From the NCBI RefSeq assembly GCF_007625155.1, contig NZ_VMNK01000006.1, positions 62,001 to 126,000 on the forward strand: a stretch of DNA of 64,000 nt, in the 5' to 3' direction. The notes under the pieces were generated by a model. It was not told the origin of the DNA and made no database searches. It worked only from the letters and a program-made list of their open reading frames with translations. Position numbers and translations under genes: made by a program. This DNA comes from Denitromonas halophila. GTDB taxonomy: Bacteria; Pseudomonadota; Gammaproteobacteria; Burkholderiales; Rhodocyclaceae. This document shows, in pieces, positions 1 to 10,118 of the stretch (positions within the stretch are counted from its first letter, which is position 1; the number at the start of each line of letters is the position of its first letter).

Positions 1-767
1 CAGTCGGGGTTGCCGCTGCCGTCGGAAATAACCAGCACTTCGGACGGCCCGGCCACCATGTCAATGCCGACCGTGCCAAACACGCGCCGCTTGGCCGACG
101 CCACATAGGCATTGCCCGGGCCAACGATCTTGTCCACCTGCGGAATGGTCTGCGTGCCATAGGCCAGCGCGGCGACCGCCTGGGCGCCACCGATGGTGAA
201 CACGCGATCGACGCCCGTGATGGCCGCCGCGGCCAGCACCAGCGGATTGCGTTCGCCATCCGGCGTCGGCACGACCATGATCAGCTCGCCCACCCCGGCC
301 ACCTTGGCCGGGATCGCGTTCATCAGCACCGAACTCGGATAGGACGCCCGACCGCCGGGCACATACAGGCCAACACGGTCCAGCGGGGTCACGATCTGCC
401 CCAGACGGGTGCCGTCGGCTTCGGTGTAATCCCAGGATTCGGCGATCTGCCGGCGGTGATAGGCTTCAACGCGGCTGGCGGCCACTTCGAGCGCCGCACG
501 CTGCGCTTCGGGCAGCGTTGCCAGGGCATCGTCCAGCGCATGCCGGGGCAGCTCGAGCGCCGACATGTGATTCACATCCAGCCGGTCAAAGCGGCAGGTG
601 TAGTCGATCACGGCCGGATCGCCGACCGTGCGCACCGCCGCGAGAATGTCGGTGACCGCGTTTTCGATCTGCGAGTCGGTGCCGCTCTCGAAAGCCAGCA
701 AGGCGTCGAGGGTGGCGAGAAAATCGGGGGTGCGGGAATCGAGACGGCGGATCTGCGATGCGTTCAT
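1..767 (-). CDS. hisD: Histidinol dehydrogenase, N-terminal part (cut by window edge)
   Basis: HisD oxidises L-histidinol to L-histidine in two NAD-dependent steps, the last reactions of histidine synthesis in the cytoplasm. About 255 N-terminal residues are visible, starting [10 protein letters not shown]. They include the family segments [20 protein letters not shown] and [10 protein letters not shown], the last being part of the classic HisD signature. The C-terminal portion lies beyond base 1. The ATG at 767 overlaps the hisG stop by four bases (ATGA), so the two are translationally coupled as usual in betaproteobacteria. Confidence 0.97.
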   Translation of the reverse strand, partial: MNASQIRRLDSRTPDFLATLDALLAFESGTDSQIENAVTDILAAVRTVGDPAVIDYTCRFDRLDVNHMSALELPRHALDDALATLPEAQRAALEVAASRVEAYHRRQIAESWDYTEADGTRLGQIVTPLDRVGLYVPGGRASYPSSVLMNAIPAKVAGVGELIMVVPTPDGERNPLVLAAAAITGVDRVFTIGGAQAVAALAYGTQTIPQVDKIVGPGNAYVASAKRRVFGTVGIDMVAGPSEVLVISDGSGNPD

Positions 768-1408
768 GGTTTGACCGCTCCGGCAAAGGCGTCAATCACC
801 GGCTGCAACAGCTCGCGTTTGACCTTGAGCGCCGCCTGATTGACCACCAGGCGAGAGCTGATCGTGGTGATGTCTTCGACCGCTTCAAGGTTGTTGGCGC
901 GCAACGTGTTGCCGGTGGAGACCAGATCGACAATCGCGTCGGACAGCCCGACCAGCGGCGCCAGCTCCATCGATCCATAGAGTTTGATCAGATCGACGTG
1001 CACGCCCTTGCTGGCGAAGTGCTCCCGTGCAATTTTGGTGTACTTGGTCGCGACGCGGATGCGGCTGCCCGGCTGCGAGGCGCGGGCATAGTCAAAGCCC
1101 TTGCGCACCGCCACGCACACACGGCAGCGCGCGATGTTCAGATCCAGCGGCTGATACAGGCCGGCGCCACCGTGCTCGATCAGCACGTCGCGCCCGGCAA
1201 TGCCGAGGTCGGCCGCGCCGTATTGCACATAGGTCGGCGTATCGCTGGCGCGCACGATGACCAATTGCACATCCGGCCGGTTGGTGCCGATGATCAGCTT
1301 GCGGGACTTCTCCGGATCGTCGGTCGGCGTAATACCCGCCGCCGCCAACAGCGGCAGCGTCTCTTCGAAGATGCGACCCTTGGACAGGGCGATCGTGATG
1401 CCGGACAC
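764..1408 (-). CDS. hisG: ATP phosphoribosyltransferase, short form
   Basis: HisG condenses ATP with PRPP, the first and feedback-controlled step of histidine synthesis. The 214-residue protein is the short form, which lacks the C-terminal regulatory domain. From family knowledge this form needs the HisZ subunit, which is not encoded here. Visible motifs are [11 protein letters not shown] at the N-terminus and the PRPP-binding [13 protein letters not shown]. Start is GTG at 1408 with GAGGAA a few bases upstream. It lies 44 nt after murA and overlaps hisD by 4 nt. Confidence 0.97.
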   Translation of the reverse strand: MSGITIALSKGRIFEETLPLLAAAGITPTDDPEKSRKLIIGTNRPDVQLVIVRASDTPTYVQYGAADLGIAGRDVLIEHGGAGLYQPLDLNIARCRVCVAVRKGFDYARASQPGSRIRVATKYTKIAREHFASKGVHVDLIKLYGSMELAPLVGLSDAIVDLVSTGNTLRANNLEAVEDITTISSRLVVNQAALKVKRELLQPVIDAFAGAVKP

Positions 1409-1452
1409 AGGAATTCCTCGAGTTCGTACAAAAAACGGATTTTACCGGAGCC

Positions 1453-2715
<1,263 letters not shown>

Positions 2716-2973
2716 TTACAGCCCCAGTTCCTGACGCACGCTCGCCCACTGCTCGGGCGTGTAAGTCTGCAACTGGAGGGCGTGGATTTCGTTGCCCATC
2801 AACGGTCCCAGCGTGGCGTACACCGCCTGATGCTGGCGCACTTTCGGCTTGCCCGCGAACTCGGCACTGACCACCACGCCGGTGAAGTGAACGCCGTCGT
2901 CGCCCTGGATCTGGACGTAGTCGCAGGGCAGGCCCTGCTGGATCAGGCGGGTAATTTCGGTAGCTTCAAACAT
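2716..2973 (-). CDS. ibaG: BolA/IbaG family iron-sulfur metabolism regulator
   Basis: This 85-residue BolA-like protein (MFEATEITRL...) belongs to a family that binds [2Fe-2S] clusters with monothiol glutaredoxins and takes part in iron and acid-stress homeostasis. The conserved core H-F-x-G-x-V-V-S and the H-Q-x-V-Y segment are seen in GVHFTGVVVSAEF and KVRQHQAVYATL. Its place directly upstream of murA and downstream of ABC/mla genes matches ibaG (yrbA) rather than bolA itself. The subfamily assignment rests on this context. Confidence 0.88.
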   Translation of the reverse strand: MFEATEITRLIQQGLPCDYVQIQGDDGVHFTGVVVSAEFAGKPKVRQHQAVYATLGPLMGNEIHALQLQTYTPEQWASVRQELGL

Positions 2974-3027
2974 GTCAGGTCTTCCTGCTGCGATCGATCA
3001 GACCGCGAATGGTAAGGCATCGGGCGC

Positions 3028-3804
3028 TCAGGCGCGCAATTTGTAGCCGCGCGCGAGCATCGACAAGGTAAGGATGGCCAGCACCACGAAACAGGCCGAG
3101 ACCACGCCCAGGCTGACCCAGGGCGACACATCGGACTGGCCGAAGAAGCCATAGCGGAAACCGTCAATCATGTAGAAAAACGGGTTCAGGTGCGACACCG
3201 TCTGCCAGACGGGCGGCAAGGAGTGAATCGAGTAGAACACGCCGGAGAGCATGGTCAGCGGCATGATCAGGAAGTTCTGAAAGGCCGAGAGCTGATCGAA
3301 CTTGTCGGCCCAGATGCCGGCGATCATGCCGAAGGAGGCCAGAATCGCGCCGCCGAGCAACGCAAACACAATGATCCAGGCCGGTGCGACCACCGGCAGC
3401 GACACCATCAGCAGCGAGACCAGAATCACGCCCGTCCCAACGAAGGCGCCCCGCACGATCGCCGCCAGCACATAGGCGGCAAAGAACTCGCGATAGCTGA
3501 TCGGTGGCAGCAGCATGAACACGATGTTGCCGGTGATCTTGCTCTGGATGAGCGACGACGAGGTGTTGGCAAAGGCGTTCTGCAGCACCGACATCATCAC
3601 CAGGCCCGGCACCAGAAAGACGGTGTAGGGTACGTCGCCATAGACCGTGACATGACGGTCGAGCACATGCGAAAAAATCAGCAGATACAGCACCGCGGTG
3701 AGCACCGGCGCGCCTACGGTCTGAAAAGACACTTTCCAGAAGCGCAGCACTTCCTTGTACAACAGGGTGCGAAACCCGGCGAAACGCACGGTCTCAGGCC
3801 TCAT
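3028..3804 (-). CDS. ABC-2 type transporter permease (YadH-like)
   Basis: Inner-membrane permease of an ABC-2 exporter, about 258 residues with six hydrophobic segments (e.g. VGAPVLTAVLYLLIFSHVL, AYVLAAIVRGAFVGTGVILV). The frame is open further upstream, but the ATG at 3804 (MRPETVRFAG) is preferred because it gives a short overlap with the ATPase stop at 3794. It pairs with the adjacent ATPase. In many proteobacteria this YadG/YadH-like pair sits beside the mla genes. Its substrate is not established. Confidence 0.92.
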   Translation of the reverse strand: MRPETVRFAGFRTLLYKEVLRFWKVSFQTVGAPVLTAVLYLLIFSHVLDRHVTVYGDVPYTVFLVPGLVMMSVLQNAFANTSSSLIQSKITGNIVFMLLPPISYREFFAAYVLAAIVRGAFVGTGVILVSLLMVSLPVVAPAWIIVFALLGGAILASFGMIAGIWADKFDQLSAFQNFLIMPLTMLSGVFYSIHSLPPVWQTVSHLNPFFYMIDGFRYGFFGQSDVSPWVSLGVVSACFVVLAILTLSMLARGYKLRA

Positions 3805-4693
3805 GCATGACCCCCATGAAGACTTTTTCGAGATCCGGCTCGCCGAGCACCATGTCTTCCACCTGCCCACCGGTCAAACGAATGCGCGACAGCATGTCTT
3901 CGACTTCACCGTAGGACTCGAAGGGAATCTCGACCCAGCCATGCCCGGCATCGCGGGCGCCGGGCAGAAAGTCCAGCCCGACCGGGGCGCTCAGACGCAC
4001 GCGCAGGACACGCGAGGCGAAGCGCGCGAGCAGGTTGTCGGTGGTGTCGAGTGCCACCACCCGCCCCGCCTTGAGCATGGCGATTCGGTTGCACAGCGTC
4101 TGTGCTTCTTCGAGGTAATGGGTGGTCAGCACAATGGTGTGACCATCACGATTGAGCCGGCGAATGAACTGCCACAACCCCTGGCGCAACTCCACATCGA
4201 CCCCGGCGGTCGGCTCGTCGAGCACGATCACCGGCGGGCGATGCACCAGCGCCTGCGCCACCAGCACCCGCCGCTTCATGCCACCCGAGAGCATGCGCAT
4301 GTTGGCGTCAGCCTTGTGGGCGAGGTCGAGACTGGCGAGGATTTCATCGATCCAGGTGTCGTTGCGGCGGATACCGAAGTAACCCGACTGCAAGCGCAGC
4401 GCCTCACGCACCGAGAAGAAGGGGTCGAACACCAGTTCCTGCGGCACCACGCCCAGCTTGCGGCGCGCCTGCCGGTAATCGGCAACCACGTCGTGCCCCA
4501 TCACGGCGAGTTCGCCCTCGTCCACACGGGTGAGCCCCGCCAACGCGGAAATGAGCGTGGTTTTGCCGGCGCCATTGGGGCCGAGCAGGCCGAAAAACTC
4601 GCCCTGCTGCACCTCAAGATCAATCCCGTCGAGCGCTTTGAGCTGACCGTAGCGCTTGCGCACCCCGGCGATACGAATGGCGGGTGCGCTCAT
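3794..4693 (-). CDS. ABC transporter ATP-binding protein (YadG-like)
   Basis: Cytoplasmic ATPase of about 299 residues that powers the downstream permease. Visible are Walker A GPNGAGKTT, a Q-loop region at VVPQELVFDP, the signature LSGGMKRRV, Walker B VIVLDEPTAGVD and the H-loop TTHYLEEA. The start chosen is ATG 4693 (MSAPAIRIAG), which overlaps the mlaB stop by four bases. A longer open frame upstream would run through mlaB in another frame and is not credible. Substrate unknown. Confidence 0.95.
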   Translation of the reverse strand: MSAPAIRIAGVRKRYGQLKALDGIDLEVQQGEFFGLLGPNGAGKTTLISALAGLTRVDEGELAVMGHDVVADYRQARRKLGVVPQELVFDPFFSVREALRLQSGYFGIRRNDTWIDEILASLDLAHKADANMRMLSGGMKRRVLVAQALVHRPPVIVLDEPTAGVDVELRQGLWQFIRRLNRDGHTIVLTTHYLEEAQTLCNRIAMLKAGRVVALDTTDNLLARFASRVLRVRLSAPVGLDFLPGARDAGHGWVEIPFESYGEVEDMLSRIRLTGGQVEDMVLGEPDLEKVFMGVMHEA

Positions 4694-4989
4694 GCCGCGG
4701 TCGAGTCGCCCGTCGGGAGCAGTTCGGTCACGCCATACAAATCGGCCAGACTGCGCAGCCCTGCCGGCATGCTGACGATGTCGATAGCCTGATGCCGCGC
4801 TGCGGCTTCGCGACAGACATCGAGCAGCAACGCGAGCGCGGCCGAATCGGCCTCCGGCACACCGGAGAGATCGATTCGCAGCGCGCCGTCGGTCAACACG
4901 CGACGCGCATCTTCGCGCATGGCGGCGGCGGTATCGAAGGTCAGCGCCGTCGTCGGCTGCCAGCAAGACTGTGGCACCGCCTCACTCAC
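4690..4989 (-). CDS. mlaB: STAS-domain phospholipid transport protein MlaB
   Basis: A 99-residue single STAS domain. In the Mla system MlaB binds the MlaF ATPase and stabilises the MlaFEDB complex at the inner membrane. The segment RIDLSGVPEADSAALALLL matches the conserved STAS loop with a serine before the helix. The GTG start at 4989 overlaps the mlaC stop (GTGA). Identity relies on this fold-like pattern plus its place immediately after mlaC. Confidence 0.85.
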   Translation of the reverse strand: MSEAVPQSCWQPTTALTFDTAAAMREDARRVLTDGALRIDLSGVPEADSAALALLLDVCREAAARHQAIDIVSMPAGLRSLADLYGVTELLPTGDSTAA

Positions 4990-5624
4990 TTCGCGTTGCC
5001 AGCCAGGCCAGCGTTCTTGGCTTCCAGCGCCTTGATCAGGCCGTCGATACCGCTACTGCGAATTTCACTACTGAAGGAACTGCGGTAGTTGGTCACCAAG
5101 GACACGCCGGCGACGACCACGTCATAGACCTTCCAGTGATCGCCCTGCTTTTCGAGCGCGTAATCGATCTCGATCGACTTGGCGCCCGGCTGGCGCACTT
5201 CGGTGCGCACAGTCACATCCGTGTCATTGGGCTTGGCGCGCAGCGGCTTGAAGTCGATATGCTGGTCGCGATACTGGGTCAAGGCATTGGAGTAGGTCCG
5301 CACGAGCAGCGTACGGAAGGCTTCGACGAGGCGATCGCGCTGTGCCGGGGTGGCCTGACGCCAATCACGGCCGACGGCCAGCGAGGTCATGACCCGGAAG
5401 TCGAAATGCGGCAGCACTTTCTCATCGACCAGACCTGCGGCGCGCGAGGCATCACCCGACTGGATGGCCTCGTCCGAGCGCACGATCTCGAGCACCTCGT
5501 CCATCACGGTACGCACCAGCGCATCGGGCGAAGGCGCCGCCCATGCCGTCATGCTGGCCAGACAGATCAGCCCCGTCATCAGGGTATTACGTCCAAACAT
5601 CTTCATTTCACTTAAGTCCCGCAT
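4986..5624 (-). CDS. mlaC: Periplasmic phospholipid-binding protein MlaC
   Basis: MlaC shuttles phospholipids across the periplasm between the outer-membrane MlaA complex and inner-membrane MlaFEDB. A signal peptide is visible (hydrophobic TLMTGLICLASMTAWA), followed by the family region with D-F-R-V-M-T-S-L-A-V-G-R-D-W-R. ATG 5624 was chosen. ATG 5606 (MKMFGRN) gives a tighter signal peptide and is equally possible, and a TTG at 5633 is also in frame. All three have weak Shine-Dalgarno matches. Confidence 0.92.
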   Translation of the reverse strand: MRDLSEMKMFGRNTLMTGLICLASMTAWAAPSPDALVRTVMDEVLEIVRSDEAIQSGDASRAAGLVDEKVLPHFDFRVMTSLAVGRDWRQATPAQRDRLVEAFRTLLVRTYSNALTQYRDQHIDFKPLRAKPNDTDVTVRTEVRQPGAKSIEIDYALEKQGDHWKVYDVVVAGVSLVTNYRSSFSSEIRSSGIDGLIKALEAKNAGLAGNAK

Positions 5625-5633
5625 TTGCTTCAA

Positions 5634-6455
5634 TCAGGGGCGGCTTCCCGTCAGCCCCGCCAACTCCAGACGCATCGCGCCCACTGCCACACCATCAGCT
5701 TCGATGGCGTGGATCGCATGATGTTCCACCGCCGGCGCACGCGCGTCATCAAAACGCTCCCGCGGCGGCTGGCCGTCGTAGACTTCGTAGCGGCGTTGCT
5801 GCAAATAGAAGTCACGGATATAGACGTATTTATCGAGGCTGCCCTGCGAGGCCGCCCGATCGGCGCCCAGCAGCGTGGCACGGGTGTGCACCAGCTTCAG
5901 CCCGGTCGCCGAATTGCGCGCAGCGATATCGGCGGGCTGCGCCCAGCTATTGCCGTAGAGGTCCGCCGGCAGGGCTGCGGCATCGCGCAGCGTGCGCGGG
6001 CCGAAGAAAGGCACCACGAAGTACGGACCGTCACCCACGCCCCAGACCGCCAGCGTTTGTCCGAGATCCTCATCGTGCTTCTCGATGCCCATCTCGGTGG
6101 CCACGTCAAAGACGCCAAAAATACCCAGTGTCGAGTTGATCAGCACGCGGCCAAGATCCGACATGCCATCGCCACCCTTGCCTTGCAGCAGGTTGTTCAA
6201 GCCGGTCCAGACGTCCTCGATGTTGCCGAAGAAATTGCCGATCGTGACCTTGACCGGTAGCGGCGCCACCTCGTCATAGCCAATCGCGAGCGGCTTGAAC
6301 ACGGTCTTGTCCACGCCCTCGTTGAAGGAGTACATGGCGCGGTTGTAAGCTTCCCACGGATCACGCGGATCGTCGCTCGTGGAGGCGCAGCCGCCCAGCA
6401 CCAGCGCGCCCATCACGGCCAGCAGTGGCTGTCGTAGCGTTTTGGTTATTGTCAT
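5634..6455 (-). CDS. mlaA: Outer-membrane lipoprotein MlaA (VacJ)
   Basis: MlaA removes mislocalised phospholipids from the outer leaflet of the outer membrane and hands them to MlaC. A lipoprotein signal with lipobox LVLGGC is seen near residue 22. It is followed by the family hallmark DPWEAYNRAMYSFNE and the segment VVPFFGPRTLRD. The preferred start is ATG 6455 (MTITKTLRQ). A GTG at 6473 overlapping the mlaD stop (GTGA) would add six residues and is also plausible in this tightly packed operon. Confidence 0.95.
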   Translation of the reverse strand: MTITKTLRQPLLAVMGALVLGGCASTSDDPRDPWEAYNRAMYSFNEGVDKTVFKPLAIGYDEVAPLPVKVTIGNFFGNIEDVWTGLNNLLQGKGGDGMSDLGRVLINSTLGIFGVFDVATEMGIEKHDEDLGQTLAVWGVGDGPYFVVPFFGPRTLRDAAALPADLYGNSWAQPADIAARNSATGLKLVHTRATLLGADRAASQGSLDKYVYIRDFYLQQRRYEVYDGQPPRERFDDARAPAVEHHAIHAIEADGVAVGAMRLELAGLTGSRP

Positions 6456-6469
6456 TCGTTCACCCGAAT

Positions 6470-6937
6470 TCACTGCTGCGGCGCTTCGGCCGCTTTGTTA
6501 AACAGAAACTGGCCAATCAGTTTCTCTAGAACGACCGCTGACTGCGTAATCTTGAGCGAATCGCCCGCCTTTAGTGCGCGCTCGTCGCCCCCCGGCTCCA
6601 GGCCGATGTACTGCTCCCCGAGCAAACCCGAGGTCAGGATTTCGCCAATCGTGTCGCGCGGAAAGCTGTAACGGCTGTCGAGCGTCAGACTCACCACGGC
6701 CTCGAAGCGTTCGTTGTCGTAGCGAATATCGGACACCCGCCCGACCACCACGCCCGCCACCTTGACCGGCGCGCGGACCTTGAGTCCGCCGATATTGCTG
6801 AAACTGGCCTCGATCGTATAGTTCTCGGCAAAACTCGACGCGGACAGATTGCCCACCTTGAGCGCCAGAAACAAAATGGCGGCGCAGCCCATCAAGACAA
6901 AAATACCGACCCACAGGTCGATGGTTGAGCGGCTCAT
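6470..6937 (-). CDS. mlaD: MCE-domain phospholipid transport protein MlaD
   Basis: MlaD forms the periplasmic hexameric ring of the MlaFEDB complex. The 155-residue protein has one N-terminal membrane helix (IDLWVGIFVLMGCAAILFLAL). An MCE domain follows with the typical ISNIGGLKVRAPVKVAGVVVG-like region and the LLGEQYIGLEPGG loop. The length is normal for MlaD. It lies 2 nt after mlaE. Confidence 0.96.
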   Translation of the reverse strand: MSRSTIDLWVGIFVLMGCAAILFLALKVGNLSASSFAENYTIEASFSNIGGLKVRAPVKVAGVVVGRVSDIRYDNERFEAVVSLTLDSRYSFPRDTIGEILTSGLLGEQYIGLEPGGDERALKAGDSLKITQSAVVLEKLIGQFLFNKAAEAPQQ

Positions 6938-6939
6938 GA

Positions 6940-7710
6940 CTAGCCCCGGAACATGAAAGATGTCAGTACAAAATCCAGCGCCAGAATGGCCAGCGCCGAA
7001 CTCACCACAGTGCGGGTAATCGCCCGCGAAACCCCTTCGGCCGTGGGCACGCAGTCGTAACCCTCGAAGACGGCAATCAGCGACACCGCCACACCGAACA
7101 CAAAACTCTTGATCACACCATTGATGATGTCATAGCGAATGTCTACCGCTGCCTGCATCTGCGACCAGAACGCGCCGTCATCGACGCCGATGAAGGCCAC
7201 CCCGATCAACCAGCCGCCAAGAATGCCCATGGCAGAGAACAGCGCCGCCAGGATGGGCATCGAAATCACCCCGCCCCAGAAGCGCGGCGCAGCCACACGG
7301 GCGATCGGATTGACCGCCATCATGTCCATCGCCTTGAGCTGCTCGGTGGTTTTCATCAGGCCGATCTCGGCAGTCACCGCCGACCCCGCCCGACTGGCAA
7401 ACAGCAAGCCGGCCACCACCGGCCCGAGTTCACGGGTCAGCGACAAGGCCACCAACACCCCCAAGGCCTCGCTCGAGCCGTAACGCTGCAGCGTTTCGTA
7501 GCCCTGCAAGCCCAGCACCAGCCCCACAAACAGGCCGGACACCAGAATGATCAACAGCGACAGCACACCGCTGAAGTAAATCTCGCGCAAGGTCAGGTGC
7601 AGGCGCAGAAAGGACTGCCCCGAGTAGCGCAACAGCAAGAACAGAAAACGGGTGGCAAACCCCAGGCGCCAAACGCCGTCAATAACCATCGCCCCCAGCT
7701 TGCGGATCAT
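6940..7710 (-). CDS. mlaE: Phospholipid transport permease MlaE
   Basis: Inner-membrane permease (256 residues, five to six hydrophobic segments) of the Mla complex. The family core [24 protein letters not shown] is present, as is the region around [17 protein letters not shown]. The ATG at 7710 overlaps the mlaF stop by four bases, so translation is coupled. Confidence 0.97.
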   Translation of the reverse strand: MIRKLGAMVIDGVWRLGFATRFLFLLLRYSGQSFLRLHLTLREIYFSGVLSLLIILVSGLFVGLVLGLQGYETLQRYGSSEALGVLVALSLTRELGPVVAGLLFASRAGSAVTAEIGLMKTTEQLKAMDMMAVNPIARVAAPRFWGGVISMPILAALFSAMGILGGWLIGVAFIGVDDGAFWSQMQAAVDIRYDIINGVIKSFVFGVAVSLIAVFEGYDCVPTAEGVSRAITRTVVSSALAILALDFVLTSFMFRG

Positions 7711-8528
7711 CGCGCCCCCTCGCCCATCAACATCTCACCGATCGGCGCGGCCTTCATGTGGAATGGCACCGGACCGTCGGGTTCGGCGTGGACAAACTGA
7801 TGCACGAAATCATCCTTCGACGCCCGAATTTCCTCCGGGGTGCCCTTGGCCACGATGCGCCCGTCCGACACGAAATAGACATAGTCGACAATCGACAAGG
7901 ACTCGGCCACGTCATGGGTCACCATGATGGAGGCCGCACCCAGCGCGTCGTTGAGACGACGAATCAGCTGACCGATGACGCCCAGCGAGATCGGGTCGAG
8001 GCCGGCAAAGGGCTCGTCGTACATGATCAGCATCGGGTCCAGCGCAATCGCCCGCGCCAGCGCCACCCGCCGCGCCATGCCGCCGGACAGCTCCGTGGGC
8101 ATCAGCGCATGGCCGCCACGCAAGCCAACCGCCTGCAGCTTCATCAAGACCAGGTCACGCAGCATCGATTCGGGCAGGCGTGCATGTTCTCGCAGCGGAA
8201 ACGCCACGTTGTCGAACACCGACATATCGGTGAACAAGGCCCCGAACTGGAACAACATGCCCATGCGGCGACGCAAGGCATACAGTTGCCCCGTATTCAG
8301 GGCACCGATGTCCTGCCCTGCGACCTGCACGTTGCCCGCCGAGGCCTTGAGTTGACCACCGATCAGACGCAGCAGCGTGGTCTTGCCACAGCCGCTGCCA
8401 CCCATGATGGCGACCACTTGCCCGCGATGTACGGTCAGATCAATGCCCGACAGGATTTCGCGATCGCCGTACGCGAATCGCACCTGCCGCAGATCGACCA
8501 GCGCTTCTTGCCCGCTATTTGCCACCAA
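7707..8528 (-). CDS. mlaF: Phospholipid transport ATPase MlaF
   Basis: Cytoplasmic ATPase of the Mla transporter. Walker [10 protein letters not shown], signature [14 protein letters not shown], Walker [14 protein letters not shown] and an H-loop MVTHDVAE are all visible. It is the first gene of the mla run. The frame begins with TTG at 8528 followed directly by GTG at 8525. No ATG or clear Shine-Dalgarno lies nearby, so the exact start is uncertain. On the minus strand a possible -10 hexamer TAGAAT lies at 8561-8556. Confidence 0.95.
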   Translation of the reverse strand: MVANSGQEALVDLRQVRFAYGDREILSGIDLTVHRGQVVAIMGGSGCGKTTLLRLIGGQLKASAGNVQVAGQDIGALNTGQLYALRRRMGMLFQFGALFTDMSVFDNVAFPLREHARLPESMLRDLVLMKLQAVGLRGGHALMPTELSGGMARRVALARAIALDPMLIMYDEPFAGLDPISLGVIGQLIRRLNDALGAASIMVTHDVAESLSIVDYVYFVSDGRIVAKGTPEEIRASKDDFVHQFVHAEPDGPVPFHMKAAPIGEMLMGEGAR

Positions 8529-8531
8529 ACG

Positions 8532-8567
8532 CTCTGATATCCTTGGAAAAGCGGCATTCTATCAGAG
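8532..8567. promoter_or_regulatory. 8-bp inverted repeat between divergent mla and pilus-regulator genes
   Basis: CTCTGATA at 8532-8539 is perfectly mirrored by TATCAGAG at 8560-8567, with 20 nt between. The dyad covers the likely mla promoter (minus-strand TAGAAT at 8561-8556) and begins 4 nt before the mlaF start, so a protein bound there, or the RNA hairpin, could govern mla expression. No matching regulator was recognised. Confidence 0.4.
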
Positions 8568-8672
8568 CCCTCCCTGCATGCCGTCAAGATGCGGCAGCGC
8601 ATCACGACGACAGTGTGTCGATTCCGCTACACTGAATCGTCCGCAGCCCTTGCCCCGGAAAGCCCAAAACCC

Positions 8673-10109
8673 ATGCCGCCGCTGCCTGACCTGCTTATCG
8701 TCGACGACGACGCCCTCATCGTTGAAACGCTCAGCGCCTTGCTGGAGTCGGACTTTCACATCCTGGCCGCGCCCACCCGGCGCCAGGCCATCGATCTGGT
8801 GCGCGCCCTGCCGTCACCGCCGCCACTGGCGCTGGTAGACCTCGGCCTGCCGCCGGCGCCGCATCGCGCCGACGAAGGCTTCGCGCTCATTGGCGACCTC
8901 CTCGCCCACGCCCCGCGCATGCAGATCATCGTGCTCTCGGGGCAAAGCGACGACGGCAACGCCCGCCATGCCCGCACCCTGGGCGCGCTCGAATTCGTTG
9001 CCAAACCGGCCGACCCGGCCTATCTGCGGAAAATCCTGCACGACGCGCTCGAGGCCGGCGGCGCCCCCGGCGCCCGAACCACCGACGAAGGCCTGATCGG
9101 CTACAGCCCGGCCATGCACACGGTGCTCGACCGGATCCAGCAGTTTGCCGACGCGCCCTTTCCGATTCTGATCGAAGGCGAGTCCGGCGCCGGTAAAGAA
9201 CGCGTTGCCAAACAGCTTCACGCCGCCAGCACCCGTCGCGAAAAGCCCTTTCTGACCCTTAACTGCGCCGCCATCGCCCCCACCCTGATCGAAGCGGCGC
9301 TGTTTGGGCATGCCCGCGGCGCTTTCACCGGTGCGGCCGGCCAGCGCGCGGGCTATTTTGAAGAGGCTGGCGACGGCTGCCTGCTGCTCGACGAAATCGG
9401 TGAGCTCCCGCTCGAGCTGCAACCCAAACTACTGCGGGTGCTCGAAAACGGCGAATTCCAGCGCGTCGGCGAAACCCAGCCCCGATTCAGCCGGGCGCGC
9501 GTGCTGGCCGCCACCAATCGCGACCTGCGCGCCGAAGTCCATGGCGGGCGCTTCCGCGCCGACCTCTACCACCGGCTCAGTGTATTTACCCTGCGCGTGC
9601 CCCCGCTGCGCGATCTGGGTCGCGACCGTCTACTCCTGCTCGACCACTTCCGTGCGCGCTTCGCCGCCCAAACCCGACAGCCCGCCTTCACGCTCAACGA
9701 AGCCGCCCGCGCGCGGTGGCTCGACTACGCCTTTCCCGGCAACGTGCGCGAGCTGAAAAACATCGTCATCCGCCTGCAGACCAAGCACCCGGGCGCCAGT
9801 GTCACCCCCGCCCAACTGGCCGACGAGCTTGACCAGAGCGGCCACGACGACGCCCCCAGCGCCGCGCCGCTCACCAGCGACTTCGACGCCATCGTGGCCG
9901 ACGCCATGCAGCAGCTCGAAAACCACGCCGACTTCAGCCTCGACGACGCCTTGCGTGAGCAGGAGCGCGCTTATGTCGAAGCCGCCCTGCGCATGGCCGA
10001 CGGCAATGTCAGCAAAGCCGCCCGCCTGCTGGGCATCAACCGCACCACCTTGTACAACCGCATGGACTCCCTCAGCCTGCCCCGGCCGCAGGGCACCGTC
10101 GTTCAGTAA
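8673..10109 (+). CDS. Sigma-54-dependent response regulator (NtrC type)
   Basis: A 478-residue transcription activator. The receiver domain shows the acidic pocket D11-D12, phospho-acceptor D56 and K111. The AAA+ domain has Walker A GESGAGKE (169-176), the sigma-54-contacting GAFTGA (216-221) and Walker B LLLDEI (237-242). A Fis-type helix-turn-helix closes the protein ([20 protein letters not shown]). The start at 8673 ([10 protein letters not shown]) fits the receiver fold, and the 28 extra codons upstream are not credible. It heads the pilus locus and architecturally resembles PrsR-type regulators. Its probable target is the -24/-12 promoter at 25133. Confidence 0.95.
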   Translation: MPPLPDLLIVDDDALIVETLSALLESDFHILAAPTRRQAIDLVRALPSPPPLALVDLGLPPAPHRADEGFALIGDLLAHAPRMQIIVLSGQSDDGNARHARTLGALEFVAKPADPAYLRKILHDALEAGGAPGARTTDEGLIGYSPAMHTVLDRIQQFADAPFPILIEGESGAGKERVAKQLHAASTRREKPFLTLNCAAIAPTLIEAALFGHARGAFTGAAGQRAGYFEEAGDGCLLLDEIGELPLELQPKLLRVLENGEFQRVGETQPRFSRARVLAATNRDLRAEVHGGRFRADLYHRLSVFTLRVPPLRDLGRDRLLLLDHFRARFAAQTRQPAFTLNEAARARWLDYAFPGNVRELKNIVIRLQTKHPGASVTPAQLADELDQSGHDDAPSAAPLTSDFDAIVADAMQQLENHADFSLDDALREQERAYVEAALRMADGNVSKAARLLGINRTTLYNRMDSLSLPRPQGTVVQ

Positions 10110-10118
10110 GCCACCGCC

